Shown: positions 1 through 12,265, counted from the stretch's first letter. The stretch is DNA of 64,000 bases from Nepenthes gracilis (GCA_033239525.1 BSYO01000022.1:8203947-8267946), one strand, 5' to 3'. Program-made: numbers and translations. Notes: generated by a model from the letters alone, not told the origin.

Positions 1-880
1 TCACAATATTGCCGCTGTTCTAGCTATTCTCATGCTGCCCGAACCTTACTTTGTCTATTCTCGTGCCACCACACTCGACAGTTCTATTGTAGGGTCCTCT
101 TTACTTTCCACCTCTAACCGGTGTTCGAAAATCCTCTTCCAAAGGGATCTCCAGAGGACAAGTGTTTTCCAGGATTCTCTCATATCTTGGGAAGTGGCCT
201 TGCTTCAATCTCTTCTCCGGTGGTCACCACTGGAGCTTGCTCGAGGTGGAGCTTTCGAGTGGGAAGCTTCTCTGACGTTGGCAGAGGTGTTTTGTTCATC
301 CTTGATAGAAAATTGCTTCCCATTCACCTTCAACGGCATGTGGTTTCCAGTCGGGAAGTGCCATGGGTAGGTAGATGAAGTCTGGGTGGTGTTTCACCGC
401 GGCTGTCCTCCATGCACATATTTTTTTATAACCCGTTTCCTGGTGTACACCACCGATTTTTTGCTCCATGTATTTTACATTGTTTCTTCTACTATATATT
501 TTTACCAATGCAAGCTTTGTACTTTATAAAAGAAGTTAATAAATGAAACCACTGAGTGTTTGTCCTTTTTCTCAAGCCTCTGGAATCTTATCTTCTTATC
601 TTCTTGCATGACTTAATGAGTGGAGTGTCTTTATGCCATTGAGTATGACCCACCATCCGACAGTCAAATGGATAGGGCGGTCGATAGCTCGGTCTTCCGA
701 CATCTAGCTTCTCGGTCAGCCATCCCAAGCACTTGGTTGGGGGGTAAGCAGGGCAGATCAAAGTTGAGCCCACCAGGGGCATGCATAGTCCGCTTTTTGC
801 CTTGGAAAATGGTGCATTCGACGGTCATGATCTTGTCCATCAAAACATCACTACGCATTGATGGTGGTGATAGATGTTGC
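1..880. other. unassigned DNA at the window start
   Basis: No family is recognised here. A plus-strand open frame at 32-370 (112 codons) has no motif I know. It is followed by T-rich sequence and an AATAAA-type signal near 539, which could be the 3' end of an old transcript or retroposon. The 3' LTR expected for Gypsy element A should lie at this end, but I could not match it to the 5' LTR at 12549-13420. It may be deleted, too diverged, or to the left of the window. Confidence 0.3.
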
Positions 881-1010
881 GCCGATGAGTCGTAATGACA
901 CTTTTAGTGAAGAGATGCGACGTTATGAGATGATGCCACATGTTGTTGCTGCCTCAGAGGGTGTGTCAGTTTGATACCTTCATACGACGCCGGTTTTGGT
1001 GAGGGCGTTG

Positions 1011-1020
1011 TCTATTTAAG
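1011..1020 (+). promoter_or_regulatory. TATA-like box before antisense-ORF unit I
   Basis: TATTTAA at 1013-1019 lies about 95 bases before the ATG at 1109. The same local layout (a TGATG-rich stretch, then TATTTAA, then a pyrimidine-rich leader) recurs before unit II. This supports a duplicated promoter of the antisense ORF. No expression evidence is available. Confidence 0.35.
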
Positions 1021-1108
1021 CGCTAACCTCCAGGCCATTTCTTCATCTCTTCAAAGGCATCATTACTCTAACTGATTGCACTTCTTTGATAACCTGAGCA
1101 ACCCCCAA

Positions 1109-2070
1109 ATGGATTCTCAGAATGTCTCTGATATCCAATCAACCATGTCCAACAAGGACATGGAGGTTTTGATAGGCATGGGCTACTTTCTTGGCTTTGT
1201 CTCGTTCATATTTCCTGGTGCTGGTGAGGCAGCTTGCTCTCTTCCTCATAGGTACATCACCGTTTACGAGGAGTACCTACGAATTGGCCTCTGAATACCG
1301 ATTCAAAGGCAACTTTGCGAGATTCTGGTGTCCCTTAGGATCCCCATGGCTTGCCTACTCCCGAACGTCGTTCAGTATCTAGTCACCCTGTTTGTCTTCT
1401 TCTGTGCCAGGGCCTCAACCTGAATGCCTGGGCTCTAAAGGTGCTCCTCTGAATCACACAGGAGGATGACTGTGATTCCTTTGTTCCTTGCTCTCGGTTC
1501 CAGCTCAGCGAGGCGAGGCAAAGATCTGCGGACTGCTAGAAGTCTCGCTTCTTTTTCTTGGAGGTCAACCCCAATTGGCAAGTCCCTGACAGATGAGGTG
1601 GAGTCAATAGCTTCTACGCCACAAATCTCCTACCACATGAGGTGGAGATGGGCCAACCGCTAACGGCGCTGATTGAAGGGAACCTTGATGCCCTTCGTAT
1701 CATTGAGGACTAGGCTTCTGACGAGGCCTTGTCTGGAGGATCGACAGAGGTTTCATCAGAGGAAGACAACCCTTCTTACTTTCAAACTTCCTTCGACGAG
1801 TCATCGAATAGGCTTGTCATTGGGGCAAGTTACTGAAAGCTTTTGGAGGACTACACTTAGGCTCTGGGTCAGATAACTTCCCTTGAGGACACGCTTGAGA
1901 GGACTCAACGGGAACTCGCTAACCTCTGACGTGAGCATGCTGAGCCCAGAGGCAAGCCTAGCCCTTCACATTGTCAATGGAGAGCTGGGAGTTTGGACCA
2001 AGCTATTGAAGACCTCAAGGTGACCGTTCTAGCAGTTCGAAGGTAGGACCTCTTCTTCCCCTTTTTTTGT
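1109..2070 (+). pseudogene. antisense ORF unit I of Gypsy element A, broken
   Basis: Reading starts at the ATG at 1109. The first part encodes a segment with VYEEYLRIGL and LVTLFVFF-like strings that parallel the Transposase_28 ('putative gypsy type transposon') region of unit II and of element B. A gap and several stops follow, then a distal piece (about 1850-2065) with the coiled-coil-like composition expected of the C-terminal half. An A-rich AATGATAAAA stretch follows near 2100. The unit is much shorter than unit II, so an internal deletion is likely. The protein role of such ORFs is unknown in general. The family call rests on remembered motifs only. Confidence 0.45.
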
Positions 2071-2463
2071 ACTTCTGGGCCGGTAGATGTCCTTAGATGT
2101 AATGATAAAATTTTAATTGAATGCCTCTATTACCTTGAAAAATTTCATGTGATGAGTGTCGTATCTTTAGGCCATTAGGCTTCTGGTGAGGCCGTACGCT
2201 GTCATAATCGCCACTTCAACTAACGGGCTGCGCATCTCTAGGGGCCAATGTTTTCGCATTTATTATTGACGGGATGATACGATTGACTGGCATCATTGCT
2301 GGCACGTGGTGCTTGTGTGCGGGAAATCGAGGCGTCAGACTTTCTTAACTGACGATGGGAAGGAGTGAGCCGTGTTGCCTCATGTGATGACACTCGTTGC
2401 TGCCCTAATGAGGGCAGCCTTTCGACTGGCCATGCAACATCCTTTTTGGATCAGGGCTTTCAT

Positions 2464-2472
2464 CTATTTAAA
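2464..2472 (+). promoter_or_regulatory. TATA-like box before antisense-ORF unit II
   Basis: TATTTAA at 2465-2471 is followed by a C/T-rich leader and an ATG at 2609. It is the second copy of the arrangement seen near 1013. Confidence 0.35.
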
Positions 2473-2608
2473 CTGCATGTCCTCGTTCATTTTCCATGTT
2501 TTGCATTCATTTTCAAACCGCTGTGAATCTCTCATTCATATACTTCTTCGACTTTACTAGTCACGGTTTTTGACAAAGTCAGAAAGATTTGATTGATCCT
2601 TACCACCA

Positions 2609-5600
2609 ATGACGTTCAGCCACTGCTCTATCAATTTGCGATCCCAGGGCGCACGGCGTTTTCACTGCCTAGCGAAGACGGTAGAGCCTATTTTCCGCCA
2701 AATGGCTTCATTACAATTCATGAGATTCACCTACGTTGAGGGCTTTGTTTTTCGGTGCCGCCGAAGTTGTACGTGATCTTCACGGCTATGAGGGTGCTGG
2801 CGGTGAGGCTCATGCCCAACGCCATTCGATATCTGGTATCTCTTTGCGTCTCCTCTCATTGTCACAGCTACAAATTTACTATCACGTCAGTGAGAGTGAT
2901 TTTTACTTTTCCTCACAAAATGATCTGGATCTCGTTATCCCCTCACCTTGACATTAACTTTAAAGGGGTGAATCCTAACTCGGTCAAGTATTGGAAGGAC
3001 CGTTACTTTTACTTAACGGTTCTTTCTCGCAGGGCCATTTCTAATGAGTGGGGGAGAGTACGGCCTGGTCTCTCTAAGTCCTTGGACGACAATGAGAAGA
3101 CTTTGGAGAAGTCTTTGATGGACCTCGTCTTGGCCAACACCTCCATTTTCATGGAGAGGGGGCACTGGTTGACCACAGAGGCCTCTCTATTGTAGAATGG
3201 GGGCCGACCCTTGTGGAGACGACGGCTGGTCAAAGGAAACCAAGGGCCTTGGTTATTCGAGAGCCTTCAAGCCAAGGAGCACAACGTTTTCACAGCCTAG
3301 CAAAGACAGTAGAGCATGTTCTCCACCGGAGGGCTTCATTACAATTTATGAGATTCACCTGCAGGGAGGGCTTTGCTTTTCGATTCTGCTGGAGTTGTAC
3401 GTGATCTTCATGGCTCTGAGGGTGCCGGCAGCGAGGCTCTTGGCCAACGCTGTCAGGTATCTGGTATCTCTTTTTGTCTTCTTTCGCTGTCACAACTGCA
3501 AATTCACTATCACGTCGGTGAAAGAGAATTTTACTTTTTCTCAAAACACAGATTGGATCTCATTATCCCATCACCCCGACATTAACTTTAAAGGGGTGAA
3601 TCCTAACTCGATCAAGCATTAGAAGGACTATTACTTTTACTTGTGGTTCATTCTAGCTAGGTCGTTTCCAATGAGTGGGGTAGAGAACGGCCTGGTCTCT
3701 CTATGTCCTTGGACGACAATGAGAAGACTCTAGAGAAGTCTTTGATGGACCTCGTTCTGGCTAATACCTCCATTTTCCAGGAGAGGGGGAATTAGCTGAC
3801 CGCAAATGCCTTTCAATTGTAGCATGGGGGCCAGCATTTGAGGAGACGACTACCAGTCAAAGGAAACCGGGGGCCTTGGTCATTCAAGAGCCTTCAAGCT
3901 AGGGAGCACAATGTTTTCACTACCTAGCAAAGAATGTATAGCTTATTCTCCACCTGAGGGCTTCATTACAATTTATGAGATTCCAGTGCTACCGGAGTCG
4001 TACACGATCTTCACAGCTTAGAGGGTGTCGGTGGCAAGGCTCATGCCCAACATCATCCGGTATCTCATATCCCTTTTCATCTTCTCTAGCTGTCACAGTT
4101 GCAAGAACACTATCAAGTTGGTGAAAGAGACTTTTACTTTTTCTCAAAAAATGGACTGGATCTTGTTATCCCATTGCCTCGGCATTAACTTTAAAGGGTC
4201 AAATCCTAACTCGGTCAAGCATTGGAAGGACCGTTGCTTTTATTTAGCAATTCCTTCTGACTGGGCTGTTTCCGACTAGTGGAGGAGAGTACAGCTTGGT
4301 CTTGCCAAGTCCTTGGATGACCATGAGAAGACTCTGGAGAAGTCTCTGATGGACGTCGTCCTGGCCAATGCCTCCATTTTCTAGGAGAGGGGGCACTGGC
4401 TGACCGCGGAGGCCTTTCTACTGTAGCATGGGGGTCGGCCCTTGAGGAGACTACCGTTGGTCAAAGGAAATCGGGGGCCTTGGTCACTCAAGAGCCTTCG
4501 AGCCGGCCGGCAAAACAGCGTCTCTCCTCTTTCGATGAAACTTCTTCAAATTTTATTTTTCGTTCTGAAGAGAACGATGCTGCGTTGGAGCAAGTACGGT
4601 GATTCAGGAGGACTTTGAGGAGGGTGACATCTACTCTTGCCTCCTCCTCGGGTCTGGCATCTAGCTCTGGGGGAGCAGAGGACATTGAGCCCGCAATGGC
4701 TCTTGCGCCAACTTTGGGCTCTTGGGGCATCAGAGTTGGAGTTGACTCAATCTTTGTGCCTGGGTTGGCGTAATATGGGGTCCCAGCCGACACCGAGCCT
4801 TTGCGTGAGGAGTCGACGCTCAGCATTTCTGCCAACACCACCAAGGGAACTGTAGGTGGAGATTGGATGGTGGACGCTCCTGCTGAGTCAATGATTGAAG
4901 CCGCAGTGGGCGGAGATGAGGTGCTCTCTGGTATGGCGGAGGCGCCTAGCAAAATTCCCGTGGTAGTGGTTGTTATCTTGATCAGTGAAGCCAACGGAGT
5001 CAACGGGGTTGCCAAAGACACCGAGACCATTGATGAGCCTCCTCCTGAAGTAGTTGTGGCCATTGATCCACCTCCTATTGAAGCAATTGGGGTTGTCGAG
5101 GTGCCTCCCTCTTATCTTTTGGAGCTCGGAGTCCATGAGGAGTCGGTGGCTAGGGACGCCATGGAGGAATCAGTGGTGCCACCCCTTAAGTTAAAAGGAG
5201 GTGGGGCTGTAGGAGCCGAGGAGGCCATGGGGCCACCTGAGTCTGCCCCAAATTGCCTACCCTTAGAGGAGCTTTTGTTCACTAAGGTACCCTTTTAGCA
5301 TTTCTTTGCATTTTCTCTGTTTTCGTCTTGATCCGCTTAACATGTTTTCCACTGGCAGGTGTAGGAAAGTACTATCCAGCTTTCGATGGCCATTAGCAAT
5401 CTAGCCCAAGGGCATGTCAGTGCAGTAGAGCACAAAGCCATGGCCGAGTAGGCGAGGTTGGACGAGGAGTGGATTGAGGTTCTCGAACGAGAGTTGCACA
5501 AGGCTAGGGCAAAGATCACTTCACTAGATGAGTCACTCTACAAATCCCAAGTGCATTACTTCCTCCTTCGAGGACACTACCTCAGGCTTGAGGGTCAACT

Positions 5601-5913
5601 ACGGGCCTCCATTCTAACAGAGGGTCTTGGCAAGGTACAGGAGGGCAAGTACTGGGATAGCATCCATCTTTGCCGCCGAGTGGTGCAACTAGCGGCCCCG
5701 GACTTTCTTGTCTCCCTTCTTCATCCAATTAATACCAATGCCAATCTAAAGTTGGATCTGTGGGCTCCTACTGATGGGATAGTCAGACCTTCGTCCTCCC
5801 AACTAAGTAGTTCCCAGCTACCGAGCCGCTCTTTAACCGGACCGCTAGGCTCCTTTGTTCTTTCCACTTTTTTATTGTTGTTGTTTCCCCCTTTTTATTG
5901 TTTGGGTGAATAG
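2609..5913 (+). pseudogene. antisense ORF unit II (Transposase_28-like), triplicated and broken
   Basis: This plus-strand unit lies antisense to gag-pol. Its N-terminal third carries the motif series FITIHEIHLR, LMPNAIRYLVSL, NPNSVKYWKDRYFYL, which I recognise as the plant 'putative gypsy type transposon' (Transposase_28) pattern. This part is present three times (see the repeat at 2651-4510), with stops between the copies. The middle part (about 4600-5298) is acidic and proline/valine-rich. The last part (5458-5913) has a coiled-coil-like stretch beginning EEWIEVLERELHKARAKI and ends with a Ser-rich tail. Element B carries a related unit in the same place. Stops within each repeat and a TAG near 5449 make this a pseudogene. 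Confidence 0.6.
2651..4510 (+). repeat. tandem triplication, unit about 627 bp
   Basis: The block starting GCAC(G/A)(G/A)(C/T)GTTTTCAC occurs at 2651, 3279 and 3906, so the spacing is 628 and then 627 bases. Each copy ends with a matching stretch containing GGGGGC(C/T)(G/A) and 'GGCCTTGGT(T/C)A' just before the next copy, and the third ends near 4510. The third copy lacks about 20 bases in the middle. The copies differ at many sites, so the triplication is not recent. It repeats the Transposase_28-like part of antisense unit II. Confidence 0.85.
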
Positions 5914-6719
5914 CCCACCTTATATATTCAGAACTTTTGTAATGAGATCAACTAAATTGTTATGACCTTTGGGACTTCTTGCTTGTGGTTCTGTGTAGAA
6001 CTACTTTTCTTTTTCTGGCTGGCTAAGTGTTGTAGCTATCATCATCGGGCTTGCCATGGGTGCATTTGCTCGGTTGTGCTCATTCACTTGGGAAAGGTCG
6101 TAGCACCCTGATTTGGTGGGGTGCTCTACCCCATATGTAGGACATCATCGCACCCCCGACAGTGAGCCTCACTAGGCTAGTTGGGTTTCATGGCCACAGC
6201 AGTTAGGCCCTAGAGGAGTCGTAGGCCGTCGCCCGCACATTGTTGTATCGACACTCGATTCTATCCAAGGACATTGTAGCTCATACACGTTTGGTCATAA
6301 TTTGCTAATCGTCGTTGACTAAGGGTGCTCTTTCTATCAGAGGGAGGTCAATGCACCCCTGTTGTGAAAGCCCCCTAAGTTTTTAGTGGTCGTTAGGTTA
6401 GGAGTTCCAAGAGCCCCGGGCCTAGATTTTCGGTCTCATATGGGCAACTCAGCTATCCGAACCGAGGTTCAAGTTTGACCTCAATTGGGCCGCTCGGCTC
6501 AAGGCTGAGGTTTTTCGATCGCCATTGGGTCGCAAAGCTGGTGAGGACGAATCCTACCTAATTTAAGGGTAGTTTAGGTCATTTGATTTTATGAAATGAG
6601 AAACATGTATGCATTCACATGAACAAGTACGCATGAATAAACAATAATTTCATTAATCAAAATTTAATACATTTACAAGCATTCGGGATGATGTGTGTTG
6701 TCTTTACCTTAGCTCAGCT
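5914..6719. other. spacer between antisense ORF end and pol end of element A
   Basis: No coding signal was found. An AATAAA on the plus strand at 6636-6641 lies where the antisense transcript and the pol transcript would converge. Element B has the same arrangement at 63097-63134. Confidence 0.5.
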
Positions 6720-7850
6720 GAAGTCTATTGGTAGTTCCTCTTGATGTGAGTGGCATTACATGTCCTTGGGACTAACTTGACATCCTAGGTACGTAATTTG
6801 TACGCATCGCTCCAAAGGATCGCTGAGACGAGGAACAGTTCCTCCCAATTTAGAGAAAGCTTGTTTCTGCTTGCAGTTTTACCGATTGCCTCTACACTCC
6901 ATAGGACAAGGTCTCCCACCTCAAATCGACGAGCTCTTAACCTCTTATTGTAATATTACGCAATTGCTGTTGATAAGCTACCGTCCAAAGGCGGACTGCA
7001 TCTCAAGACTTTTCGAGCAAGTTGAGGTGCTCCCTGAGCCTCTGAGAATTGTTAAGGATGTCGAAGCTCTTGACCCGAAGTTGGGCAGACTGACTTTGAT
7101 GGGGATGATCGTCTCAGTGCTGTAGCATAGACTAAAGGGCATTTCTCAGGTTCGCTCTCTCGAGGTGGTCCTGTATGACTAGAGGACAGATGGTAGCTCA
7201 TTTGCCCAGGAGCTCCCAATGTCCTCTAGTTTGGTCTTTAACCCATGTAATAGCATTCAGTTTGTTACTTTCACCTGTCCGTTAACTTGCGGGTAGGCAA
7301 TAGAAGTATGAACCAACCTTATTCGTAGACTTGCAAAGTACTTGGTGAATCCTTTTTCGGTGAATTGAGTTCCATTATGAGTTATTATAACCTTGAGAAC
7401 CCCAAATTGGCAAACGATACTCTGGCGAACGAACTCTGTCTCATTCCATTTAGTTAACCATGCTAGCGGAGACGCTTCCACCCACTTAGTGAAGTTATCA
7501 ATACCCATTATAACAAACTTCCTTTGCCCGGATACTATGAGTAGGGGTCCAAGTATGTCGAGTCCCCATTGGGCAAACGGCCAAGGTGACTGAAGGGCCT
7601 ACAGTTTCGCATGCGTCTGCTGAGTTATGTTCCCATGGATATAACAATTTTTGCATTTCCTCACAAACTCCATCGGGTCACACTTCATCAAGGTGCAGAA
7701 GGAGCCTTGCCTCATAACTTTAAAGGCGAAATTCTTGTCCCCTATATGAGAGTTACAGATGCCGAGATGTACCTAACTCAACACGCAATCGGCTTCTTCT
7801 GGCGTGAGGCACCTCATGTAGGAGATTGAATACCCCCGGTGGTACAAACT
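6720..7850 (-). pseudogene. Gypsy A integrase relic
   Basis: Read on the minus strand. The zinc-binding region is recognisable around 7640-7700 (FVRKCKNCYIHGNITQQ), followed by PWPFAQWGLDILGPL and the catalytic-core start MGIDNFTKWVEASPLA (7508 downwards), GVLKVIITHNGTQF and YPQVNGQVKVTN. The D of the second motif is replaced (THNGTQF where families have a D-N-G). The C-terminal end, with NWEE and LVPRTCNATHIKRNYQ, is at about 6850-6725. Frames change several times and stops are present, so it is inactive. Confidence 0.8.
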
Positions 7851-8099
7851 CCTATCCATAAGGGTGTACTAGCCTACGGTCTTCCTCATGCCCTTGGTCT
7901 CATCTAGGTTCTCCGATAGGGTGCCGTCGGTCAGGTACCTCTGGTACAGGGTCATCCAATTGTTGCCATCGATCGCTTGCAACACCTCGTACTCGGGTTC
8001 ATTAATGCTTGGGATGGCTAGAACTTCTCACATGACGTTGGAGTACTATTTCAGGTTGCGAGTCGCCGCTGCCCTTACCAGTTGGTTAGCCTTCTGGTT

Positions 8100-8570
8100 T
8101 TTTTCCCTAGGGATGTGGATTATTTGGACTTTGTCAAATGCTTGGGTCAGCCCCTTTGCCTTAGCGAGATACTTCACAAACTACGGGTTTGACACTTCAA
8201 AGTTTCCATGGACGTGGTTGATGACCAATTTGGAATTGTTGCAAATAATAAGCGACCTGGCCCAACACTCCTTTGCTAACCAGAGCTTGGCTAGGAGTGC
8301 CTCGTATTCGACTATATTATTAGTGGCTGGAAACCCGAGAGTGATCGAGTACTTGATCTCTGACATGTCTGAGATTTACAGAACCATGCCTACTCTGATG
8401 TGTGCCTGCGTTGACAACCCATCGACGTGCATTGTTCATGGTGGAATCCTCAAACTATCGATGCCCTCGACAAGGTCAGGGACTTCTAAAATTAGGATTA
8501 TCATTTTGACAATGAAATCTACAAGGGCCTGACCCTTTAGGGCTGACCGAGATCAGAACTCCATATCAAA
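8100..8570 (-). pseudogene. Gypsy A RNase H relic
   Basis: The minus strand at 8366-8181 encodes NNIVEYEALLAKLWLAKE followed by SLIICNNSKLVINHVHGNFEV, the RNase H core of Tat-type elements. The usual acidic residue of the second motif is an N here. The flanking sequence continues the domain in broken frames. It lies between the RT and integrase relics, as expected. Confidence 0.75.
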
Positions 8571-8759
8571 CTTGCTTAATTTAATGGCCCATTTAACAAG
8601 CCATCCAGACGTGTTCAATTTTTACAAGATTTCTTTCAAAGGCTGGTTGGTCAAGACAATAATTTTGTATGACTAGAAGTACGGGTGAGCTTCATGGTGA
8701 AGTATACATGGGCTAGTGCGACCCTTTCGGCATGCGAATAGTAGTTCTCGGTGTCGGTC

Positions 8760-9620
8760 AGGACCTCACTGATGTAATACATTGGTCTCGGCACACTAAA
8801 CTACTACCGGATTAGGACCATGCTCAACGACATGCAGAAAATCGCCAAGTATAAGTACAATGCTTCGCCTTCCTAAGGCGAAGACAAGAGAGGAAAATGG
8901 GAGAGATATTCCTTGAGTTTCTGAAATGTAGCGTCACACTCTATCATCCATCGGAACTTGGTCGCCTTAGTCCCCCTCAAAGCCTTGAAAAATGGTAAGT
9001 ATATTTCTGCCAATTTGGCCAGGAATTGAAGAGGTCGGCGAGCCTCCTGGTGGGCTTCTGGACCTCCTTCATAGTCTGAAGAAGACTCATATCAAGGATG
9101 GCCCTTATCTTCTCGAGGTTTGCCTCGATACCCCACTAAGATACTATAAAATCCAAAAAGTTTTCAAATGTCATTCCGAACGCACACTTAGTTGGGTTGA
9201 GTTTCATCTAATGCGCCCGAAGGACCTCGAATGTCTCACTCAAGTTGTGAATGTGGTCATCGGTGACTTTACTTTTAACGAGTATGTTATCCATGTATGC
9301 CTCCACATTTCGACTGATTTGGGCTCCGAACAACTTATTTAAGAGCCATTGATAAGTGGCTCCAGTATTATTCAGACCAAATGGCATGACTTTATAGTAG
9401 TAAGTCCCCTGATCTGTCATGAATGAGGTATACTCTTCATCCTCCAGGTTCATCCTAATCTAATTATAACCCGAGTAGGCGTCCATGAAGCTTAGCAACT
9501 CATGGCCATAAGTGAAGTCTACCAACTGGTCGATCATCGGTAGCGAGAAGCTATCCTTAGAACATGTATTGTTCACGTCAGTGAAATCTACGTATATCCG
9601 TCACTTATTGTTACTCTTTT
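8760..9620 (-). pseudogene. Gypsy A reverse transcriptase relic
   Basis: The minus strand at 9453-9208 gives MNLEDEEYTSFMTDQGTYYY, then KVMPFGLNNTGATYQ and the active-site box AYMDNILVKS. The catalytic box is YMDN in place of the family YVDD, so one aspartate is lost. Upstream (9600-9454) the segment SFSLPMIDQLVDFT and SFMDAYSGYN is readable with a stop. Downstream the thumb region (KLNPTKCAFG) reaches about 9170. Enzymatically dead as it stands. Confidence 0.8.
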
Positions 9621-9908
9621 TCACCAGGACAACTAGTCCGAGTACTGGTTGTGACCTTTTTTTACCTCCTTGCCAATTAACTTTTTTACCTCCTTGCAAA
9701 TGAAAATTAGTTTCTCAATAGAGTGGTTCTTTCGCTTTTGCCGAATGAACTTGTGATCTAGATTTAGACCCAATTTGTAGACCATTACTCCGATCAGTAC
9801 TCCGGGCATGTCAGCAAGCGTCTATGTGAAGACGTCTGAGTTATTTTTGAGGAAGGTAATCAAGTTGTCTCACACAAAACTTGTCAAGGAGTTTCCGATT
9901 TGCACACA

Positions 9909-10486
9909 CTTCTCGAACTTGTTAGGGTCCAAGGGTATTTGGTCTGTGGACTCACCAGCCTAGGCATGTTGTAGGGTGGCCTCATCCTGTAGGTCGAGGT
10001 CTCCGATCTGCTCCTGATGGTTGCTAGAGCGATCTGGCCAAGTAGCAGGTCCAACCAGTCATCGGTCACCCAAGACCTCTCTAGTGCCGAACAGGGTCGA
10101 AAGCTTCATCTACAAGTGAGGTATTGATATTACTGCCCCAAAAGTAGTCAGACATGGTCATCCCAAAATAGCATTATAGACTAGGGGGAGGTCCATACGC
10201 TTCTCGGACTCGTTAGGGACCAAGGGTATTTGGTCCATGGACTCACCGGCCTAGGCATGTTGTAGGGTGGCCTCATCTCTTAGGTCGAGGTCCCCAATTG
10301 GCTGGCCAATGGTTGCTGGAGCGATCTGGCCAAGTAGCAGGTCCAACCAATCATCATTCGCCAAGACCTCTCCATTGTCGAACGGGGTCAAAAACTTCAT
10401 CTACAAGTGAGGTATTAATGTTACTGCCAAAAAGTAGTCAGACACGGTCATCCCAGAATAGCATTATAGACTGAGGGGAGGTCCAC
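9909..10486 (-). pseudogene. Gypsy A protease region, tandemly duplicated (2 x 291 bp)
   Basis: CTTCTCG(A/G)AC(T/C)(T/C)GTTAGGG begins at 9909 and again at 10200, and the whole 291-bp segment is repeated, ending near 10486. On the minus strand each copy encodes DLPLVYNAILG followed by VISIPHL, the C-terminal part of a Gypsy aspartic protease and its linker. Stops are present in both copies. The second copy has drifted at scattered sites. Confidence 0.75.
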
Positions 10487-11020
10487 TACAAGGAACGTCA
10501 ACATCCTGGAGGCCATCTTGTGGTAAGCCCTCAACGTGATTCGAGTTGGACCAAGCCCCGGACAAGAACTAACTCGTTGTCCAGTCCGTATAGTGGTCAT
10601 TCAGCCTACTTCAACTGAGTCCTTTCTAGACTGAGTTTAAAATAAGCGTTGATATAGAGCAAATCCTGAGAACTTTTTTCATCAATAAATACTTGTTTCA
10701 ATTAGTAGTCTAGATACCATCTAAAACGAATGCTGATACAATTAGGCGGTCTCAGTAAGGAGTTATTACATGTACCTTGTCATCATTGCTAAAACTAATG
10801 ACATTATTTCAAACTCCTACCCTTATCCTTTTGTTGTTAGAAACTTTCCCCAATTGGTCTAGAGTGTCGCTCTTGTGTGGATGAGTGGATATCATGCTAA
10901 CGACCCCAATTGTGACTCAATTTCTCGACTACTCTGCTCCATTTTTGCTTATCCCCTAGGGGCCTACCCCAGTTTTCAAAGAAACTTGGTGAGATAGTCC
11001 CTCTAGATCGGCTCCTCAAT
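10487..11020 (-). other. degenerate gag-protease connector of Gypsy A
   Basis: No open frame is left. Position between the zinc knuckle and the protease suggests it is the rest of the protease N-terminus, but I cannot show motifs here. Confidence 0.35.
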
Positions 11021-12265
11021 CTCCTTCTACAACATTCGACAGTCTTCAGTGTTATGACTTGAAAATCGATGGTAGTAACAGTACTTAAACTGATCTCCTC
11101 CCTTGGGTTCTTTAGCGCCTTTGGTCATTTCAGAAACTTTTTGTCTCGAATCTATTTCAAGATGTTTGTGTGGGTGTCGATTAGAGGAGTTAGGGTTTGC
11201 AGTCCGAGTTCTCTCCAAGCGCCTTGCTCCACCTATAGCTACTTGTGTTGTCCTCGGGGACGGTAGTCATCCACATTCCTCTTTTTCTCGTTCTTCGGCC
11301 TCTCTAGCAGCCGGTCTGCACACTCCAGGTGCTTAGCTTCGTTTCCCTCTTCGACCGCTATGTAGGTTGGGGTAATTGCCTCGACCTTTCAAAAAGTTTG
11401 GGCATTCTAGTGGCCAAGTACTTGAAGAAGTCACTCGGCTCCAGAGTGGCAATGAAGGCATTGAGTTTCACCTGGTCAGTGAGCCCGGATATCCTTCGGG
11501 CTTCGGCGGTGAACCGTGCGAGGAAACGCTTTAGGCTCTCATCTCATTGTTGCCAAAGTCAAACTAGGTACCATGGCTGCTTCATCTCCCTTTGATCGAA
11601 GGCGAACTGAGATAGAAAGTAGTCGGAAAGCTCCTCGAACCACTGGATAGAGTTCAGCTAGAGACTATAGGACTAGAGGTGCGTATCCCTTTTGAGAGTC
11701 AATCGGAAGCACTGACACATGGCAACTTCACCTAGGCCCTAAAAGTTCAATAGAGTGTAGATATGGTCTAGGTGATCCACTGGGTCAGCACTTCTATCGT
11801 ACAGTTCAAGTCGACATCTTAAATTTGACGGGCAGTGGTTGCGTGCAGATCTCCACCATGAAAGGTGACCTTATCAGGTCCACTACCCTCCCACCGACGT
11901 CACCCTTGAAGACATGCTACCATATCTTTTTCACCTTTTCCTCCATTCGGAAGGCAGATGCAACCCTATTAGCGTTGAGGAAGGTCCTCAACTTCGAGTG
12001 ACTTGGAGAGGGGTGCATGCCCACGTGACTCCCTGCAAGTAGTGGTTGTGAGTTACAAGAAACTTCTCCCTAGGATGAGGGCCTCCGTCACTATGAGAGT
12101 AGTGAGCGTTCCGCCGCTCGGGGCTTTCCTCTCATGTCTCGTGGCTAGGACTACCCTCCGGTCGAGTTTGGGTCCTATTACTCAAGGCCTCCTGAGTCCC
12201 AGTATCATTAGGCTACGGGGTCTTCTTGACCGGTTGCTTCGGCCTTCGGCTCTTCTTCTTTGAAG
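11021..12265 (-). pseudogene. Gypsy A gag relic with zinc knuckle
   Basis: On the minus strand the capsid-like part lies at about 11800-11390 (DYFLSQFAFDQREMKQ, FLARFTAEARRISGLTDQ, KYLATRMPKLFE). The zinc knuckle is at 11100-11027 (FKYCYYHRFSSHNTEDCRML), of the C-x2-(H)-x4-H-x4-C type common in Tat gags. The N-terminal part up to 12265 is hard to follow because of stops. The match to the Retrotrans_gag family is from remembered pattern. Confidence 0.7.

Noticed and set aside
2651..4510. CRISPR-like repeat array
   Set aside because: Three long diverged copies (627 bp) without short identical repeats and spacers. This is a plant tandem duplication.
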